A stretch of 64,000 nucleotides of DNA from Ganoderma boninense. Lineage: Eukaryota; Basidiomycota; Agaricomycetes; Polyporales; Polyporaceae. The notes under the pieces are model-generated. The model searched no databases. It was not told the origin of the DNA and saw nothing but the letters and a program-made list of their open reading frames with translations. The first letter of the stretch is position 1; every line of letters begins with the position of its first letter. The DNA lies in NCBI GenBank assembly GCA_002900995.3, contig CM035312.1, forward strand, positions 2,011,653 to 2,075,652. Direction: 5' to 3'. Shown here piece by piece: positions 60,150 through 64,000 of this stretch. The translations under genes were made by a program, and so were the position numbers.

Positions 60150-60960
60150 CTCCGTATCCTCTAACCAACCAGAAGCACGGACCAGCCCAAGTACTTCCTA
60201 CCGTTCATCGCCCACGACTGGAAGATCGACGACCTACCTTTCTTCTCATTTGACGACAACGCGGCCAAGGATCGAACAAGCCACCACAGGACAGGAAGTT
60301 TCAAGACAGCATGGAGAACGCAGACGAGGATTTGAGACGAAGCTGGTATGTGTCCACCTCAGATTTATATGCCGTCGTATGGCTCAAGACCACGCCACCA
60401 TACCAGTGGAGGCTCATGCAACATCCCCATTATTCAATGAGGCTGCATTAACACGATCGCGTCACCGCCTCGGAGACCCCGACCTCGTCTTATTGTCAGT
60501 CCTTCCCCGCAGACGGTTTGTGCGTGGCTGTCAGGTGAGTGCGACTCACTCTTCGCTGGATCAGAAGTAAATGGTGAATGAACCCGACGTTTTCCACGAA
60601 CTCAAGGACGGGCCTGTCCGTGGAGAAGTCGAATATCAACCAGCCCACCATTCTGCGGCACGACCTGTAGCACGCTATCCACAAGCACACTCCGAGTGGC
60701 TATCGGCGATCCATTCCACCCCTGATCGACGCCACTGCACCACGCAAGAAGCGGAAGATCCCCATCGCGGCCTTGCGTTGCGTTCACTACGACCCAGAAA
60801 GCCGAGCCGAGGGCTTGCCAACAACGCCATCTAGGGCACGAACATCATCTGCTGAACGCATCTGCCCCAGAGTGTTGCGCTGCACCAAGGTAAGTAATAC
60901 AGACGTCTTTCTCTCCCGCTCAGCCGCCGCTGACGCTTGGTCAATAAGCTGTGAATAACA
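60150..60960 (+). pseudogene. Possible decayed gene, family unknown
   Basis: One frame near 60175-60300 reads protein-like (YFLPFIAHDWKIDDLPFFSF then DDNAAKDRTSHH). Another near 60597-60890 reads LSVEKSNINQPTILRHDL, a stop, then TPSGYRRSIPPLIDATAPRK KRKIPIAALRCVHYDPES up to a GTAAGT donor at about 60890. The in-frame TAG and changing frames suggest a decayed or poorly sequenced gene. I do not recognise the family. Confidence 0.3.
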
Positions 60961-61819
60961 ACTTCCCTTCGTAGCAAATGTCAGACCGCATGACAATCCG
61001 CTTTCGGTCGTGGCGGGTCGTCCGTGGATCAAGTGAGCACGGCCTGGTCGCGAGGACGTCCAGTTCGTGGATACTCGCGCGAGCCCTGGCCACCACCTAC
61101 CGCTGATAGGTGAGTTCATGCCAGTTCGGACTATCCGGATGACTAGAAGTTCCAGATTATTGCCCACTGCTAGGAGGCGCAGGAAGTCTCGGGGGTACGC
61201 CGTCGACCCTCGTCCGCTGTACACAGGCCCCGACGTCAACCGCGACTGAGGGGCTTCATGCTCCACCTCCAACTTTTAGCATGCCAACGGTTGTTGACTA
61301 TGGCTCGCGTGGTCTACCTCGCCTCACGCGGGCATGAGGGCCGCAACGATCGCATTACGCGTAGTGGAGTGGTAGTCCTAACCATCCGGTACGCTGGCAC
61401 ACTCCCCATGGCAGAGTGTCCTTGCGCCCTCAACCAAGGGGCCGATCCACAGCTCCAGGCGTCCCGCATGCACAACCGTATGACACTAGGCCGTCTATTC
61501 TAGTGCAAGAATGCTGGTCCGTACCCGTCATCGGAGTGCACGAGCAAACGGGACGCCCGCCACCAGGGGAGTGTATGGCACTTTCGCATCTCCGGATGGC
61601 TAGGACTAACAGTTTTAGTGGCAGTACTTCACCCGCAAGTTCACATCATGCTACAGCACCTACTGGACCCTTTGGCGGCGCAATGTCTCCAGTCTTGATT
61701 GTACACGACGCTTAAGCAGGCGGCGACAGCTCCACGACGACAGCACATAGGCAGTGTGCGTGCTCCGTCTCTGACTCTCCGGTGAGTCCAGGTGATATAT
61801 CTGCATGAAGTTGTAGTTC

Positions 61820-61846
61820 GGGGGGGGAGGGGGGAAGGGGGGGGGG
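61820..61846 (+). repeat. 27-nt G-run with quadruplex potential
   Basis: Eight G, A, six G, two A, ten G. Such runs fit an intermolecular or intramolecular G-quadruplex and are also prone to length error in sequencing. Confidence 0.6.
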
Positions 61847-63414
61847 CTCATGAGTGGTGACTGACCTAGCGCCATTGGTGCATGTTCCTCCCCTTTCTGC
61901 ATTCATTCGGATCAGTGCTGATCCATCCTGATCATCCTGGATCTAGAGGATAATTGCGCATTGAAGGACTTGTGGATGCAAGGAGTTGGATGGTGCTTAG
62001 GATGAGGGTATGGCTACTGTGAACGACTTACTGCAGTCTGTTGTGCTTGGTTACGGTTGCCAGCGAGGAAGCGCTGCAAGTTCTTGTCTCGTCGAGTCGG
62101 GCTGGTGCTTCGGCATGCCGTGTTGAAGAGGTTCCTGGAGACCGTGAAGGCAGTGGGGGTGGGTTGTACGGAGAGCTTGAGAGCGAAAAAGAGCGAAGGT
62201 GGTTTTGAAAGCGCAGGCCTGAAGTTTGGACCAAGTTCGTTGGCGGTTCGGCGTCTCTCCCGCCTTATGTACTTAGTGCCGAGGTTCGAGCTCTCGAGGG
62301 CCAATCACGCCAGAATTAATCAGAATAAACCTCACATTAATATGGCACGCGCACGGTTGTATCAGTACAGGTGATCGAGGCGAACCACTCATCTCCTTGT
62401 TGTTTCCGCATTTATTCCTATTTTTCACTCGTGCATTCGGCATCCGCATTGTCCTTAGTTTACGAGCCGCGAAGCGACCTGGAGGCATTTGCGTGGCTAC
62501 AAGAATAGTTTATCCGTCCCCTCGCGCTGTCTGGTGACCGCTCTATGTGCCCCTCGGGACCTCGCGTTCGTTCGCCGAGCACTCTGGCCATCGTACAGGG
62601 GTGGTAAGGGGCGGTACCGGACTCGGCTTGCCGACCATCATTATGTGCAAGGACCCACAATGATAATCTTGTCGTCGTCCGAATTCTCCGAAGCATGTCC
62701 GAAGTTCGTTCACAATTCGTCAACCACCGTGGACGAGATTTTGAGCTCCTGCTCCTGGACCACTCAGAGCATTCAGGAACGCTAAATCTCATCTCTTCAA
62801 CTCCGACAATCCTGCAATACGTCAGAAGGATGGACAGGCCTGTTGTCGATGAACCATCGGCCTCTATCACCCGTCTCGTATGGTGACAAATCCTCGCGAG
62901 ATGTAATGACACCTGCACGAACGAGGGAGGACAATAGTCAACAGAAGGACTTAGGGGGGACGGGTCAATGAACGTACGCACTAGAACAGCCCGGAAAAAG
63001 GCAGGAGACTTTCTCACTCAACCCTTCTTCGCCCCTCCGTTTTCGATCGGGGCCGCTTCTCCGATGGCCGCATGCACCTTCTCGGTAACCAGCCTTGTGG
63101 TCACCCCGCGTCATCCCCTTCCAACTTACAAATATTGACATCGTTTCCCTTGAACTGTCGCCAAAATATTTTAGCTATATGAGATATTGCTGAGCGATAG
63201 AAGCGCTGTTGGAGACGCACCTTAATCCTCGAATTGATGATCCCACTGACGGCAAGGCCCACTTGGGGCAGCGAAGATCACGAGTAAATGATGGGCGGCC
63301 TGCTCGCACCGATGCCCCGACGAGGATGGAAGACCTGCGTACGAGGACTATCGCAGTAAGTTCCGTGGATTGCGGTGTGTCATTAGGATGCTGGTACGAC
63401 TACAGATACGTCTA

Positions 63415-64000
63415 CTATGCGGTGATTGGCTCGCCGCAGTGCACAGAATTTGATTCTACGGCACTCTCGGGGATGATAAGAAGGTTTCCTAGCCGAGGAG
63501 GGGCCTTGCTGTCGATGAATTCCATGGAAGTGGGGAGCTTGTCGCAAGCAAGACGGAGCGCTGCGCGACACGGCGATGGTGAGAACAGACGATAAAGGAT
63601 ACATGACGTTCGCGTACCGTCTCGGGCCAACTCTTCGCGAATAGGAGCGCCACCAAGCTCGAAGAGAACACGACCGGGCGCAACGCTGCGCGAAAAAAAT
63701 ATGAGAAGAATGAGTCAGAAGACAACGTGACGTGCAACCCACCGCGTCGCCCAGAACTCGAAGGAACCCTTCCCCTTCCCCATACGCGTCTCGTTACCCT
63801 ACATGACGCAATTTACGGTCTGAATTTGACACTATTGCCTTGGATACAAGGAGAACGCACCTTAATGCAGACCGGCACATCGGGAAAGACTCGCATGTAC
63901 ACCTTGGCACCCTTGATGGGCTTGAGCTTCCTCCTCAACGCTTCGTCCGCGCTTTTGAGCTGCTTGGCCGTGATGCGCATCCCGTTCCCCTTCACGCGAA
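63415..64000 (-). CDS. mrpl16: Mitochondrial ribosomal protein uL16m (5' end outside window)
   Basis: Large-subunit mitoribosome protein of the L16/L10e family, near the peptidyl transferase centre. The visible part begins inside an exon reading NGMRITAKQLKSADEALRRK and LKPIKGAKVYMRVFPDVPVC. An intron leads to the family hallmark NETRMGKGKGSFEFWATR, then introns with GTGGGT and GTACGC donors join VAPGRVLFELGGAPIREELA and LRLACDKLPTSMEFIDSK. The C-terminal tail ends GEPITA at 63415. The RMGKGKG motif and downstream RVLFE…IREEL order are diagnostic. The start codon lies beyond base 64000. Confidence 0.92.

Larger units (their letters stand above)
59107..63414. other. 4.3-kb region with no supported intact gene
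   Basis: The part 59107-59520 is the upstream region of zinc-finger gene 3. Between about 60150 and 60960 there are gene-like but broken frames, described separately. A minus-strand stretch 62014-62304 (SVQPTPTAFTVSRNLFNTAC, basic and Ser-rich, with a GTAAGT donor after it) resembles a mitochondrial presequence exon but cannot be extended to a known protein. A 185-codon minus frame at 62460-63017 shows no family. No tRNA was found. Confidence 0.45.

Noticed and set aside
62460..63017. 185-codon minus-strand open frame
   Set aside because: No recognisable family, no splice signals and Arg/Ser-rich composition; likely chance in GC-rich DNA.
1..64000. CRISPR arrays, bacterial operons, rRNA genes
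   Set aside because: The genes are intron-rich fungal nuclear genes; no regular spacer-repeat array, Shine-Dalgarno operon layout or rRNA sequence was seen.

Overview
The window reads as nuclear DNA of a filamentous basidiomycete, most likely an Agaricomycete close to the Polyporales. This rests on GC-rich genes broken by many short introns (GTRNGT donors, CTAAC-like branch sites, YAG acceptors), tandem genes of the Agaricomycete DUF6535 family, and eukaryotic single-copy markers: SIN1, snurportin, SAM50, a class I HDAC, EFM7 and mitochondrial uL16. All gene models were built by reading splice sites and protein families by eye; no search was run and the species is not claimed.

Layout. 1-4.5 kb: two tandem DUF6535 membrane protein genes. 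4.8-7.2 kb (-): SIN1/AVO1, a TORC2 subunit, crossed by a 100-N gap. 7.2-9.7 kb: no confident gene, but a possible old TIR element. 9.7-11.8 kb (+): snurportin. 12-21.3 kb: GT61 glycosyltransferase (-), MFS transporter (+), F-box protein (-) and the 3' part of a MATE transporter (-), ending at a second 100-N gap. 21.4-34.4 kb: the same block again (snurportin tail, GT61, MFS, F-box, then a full MATE gene). This copy carries many 1-nt indels and a 1,718-bp insertion with terminal inverted repeats that copy A lacks. Two unmerged parental haplotypes joined in the assembly explain this better than a true tandem duplication. 34.7-36.8 kb (+): SAM50. 37.1 kb (+): small Cys-rich hypothetical gene. 38.6-41.9 kb (+): OPT oligopeptide transporter. 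41.9-43.5 kb (-): HOS1/HDAC8-like deacetylase. 45-59 kb: a cluster of related zinc-finger genes (three full-length loci, two truncated copies), interleaved with a small hypothetical gene and EFM7. 59.1-63.4 kb: mostly non-coding or decayed. 63.4 kb to the end (-): mitochondrial uL16, 5' end outside the window.

The genes do not form an evident pathway. Most are unrelated housekeeping and transport genes. The accessory part is the 45-59 kb zinc-finger cluster. Its three full loci share a three-finger C-terminus whose last finger is C2HC, and its truncated copies keep only the N-terminal acidic or Pro/Ser-rich regions.

Several conserved genes (snurportin, OPT, the second DUF6535 gene, the third zinc-finger gene) carry isolated 1-nt frameshifts. 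Residual assembly indels should therefore be considered before calling any of them pseudogenes.
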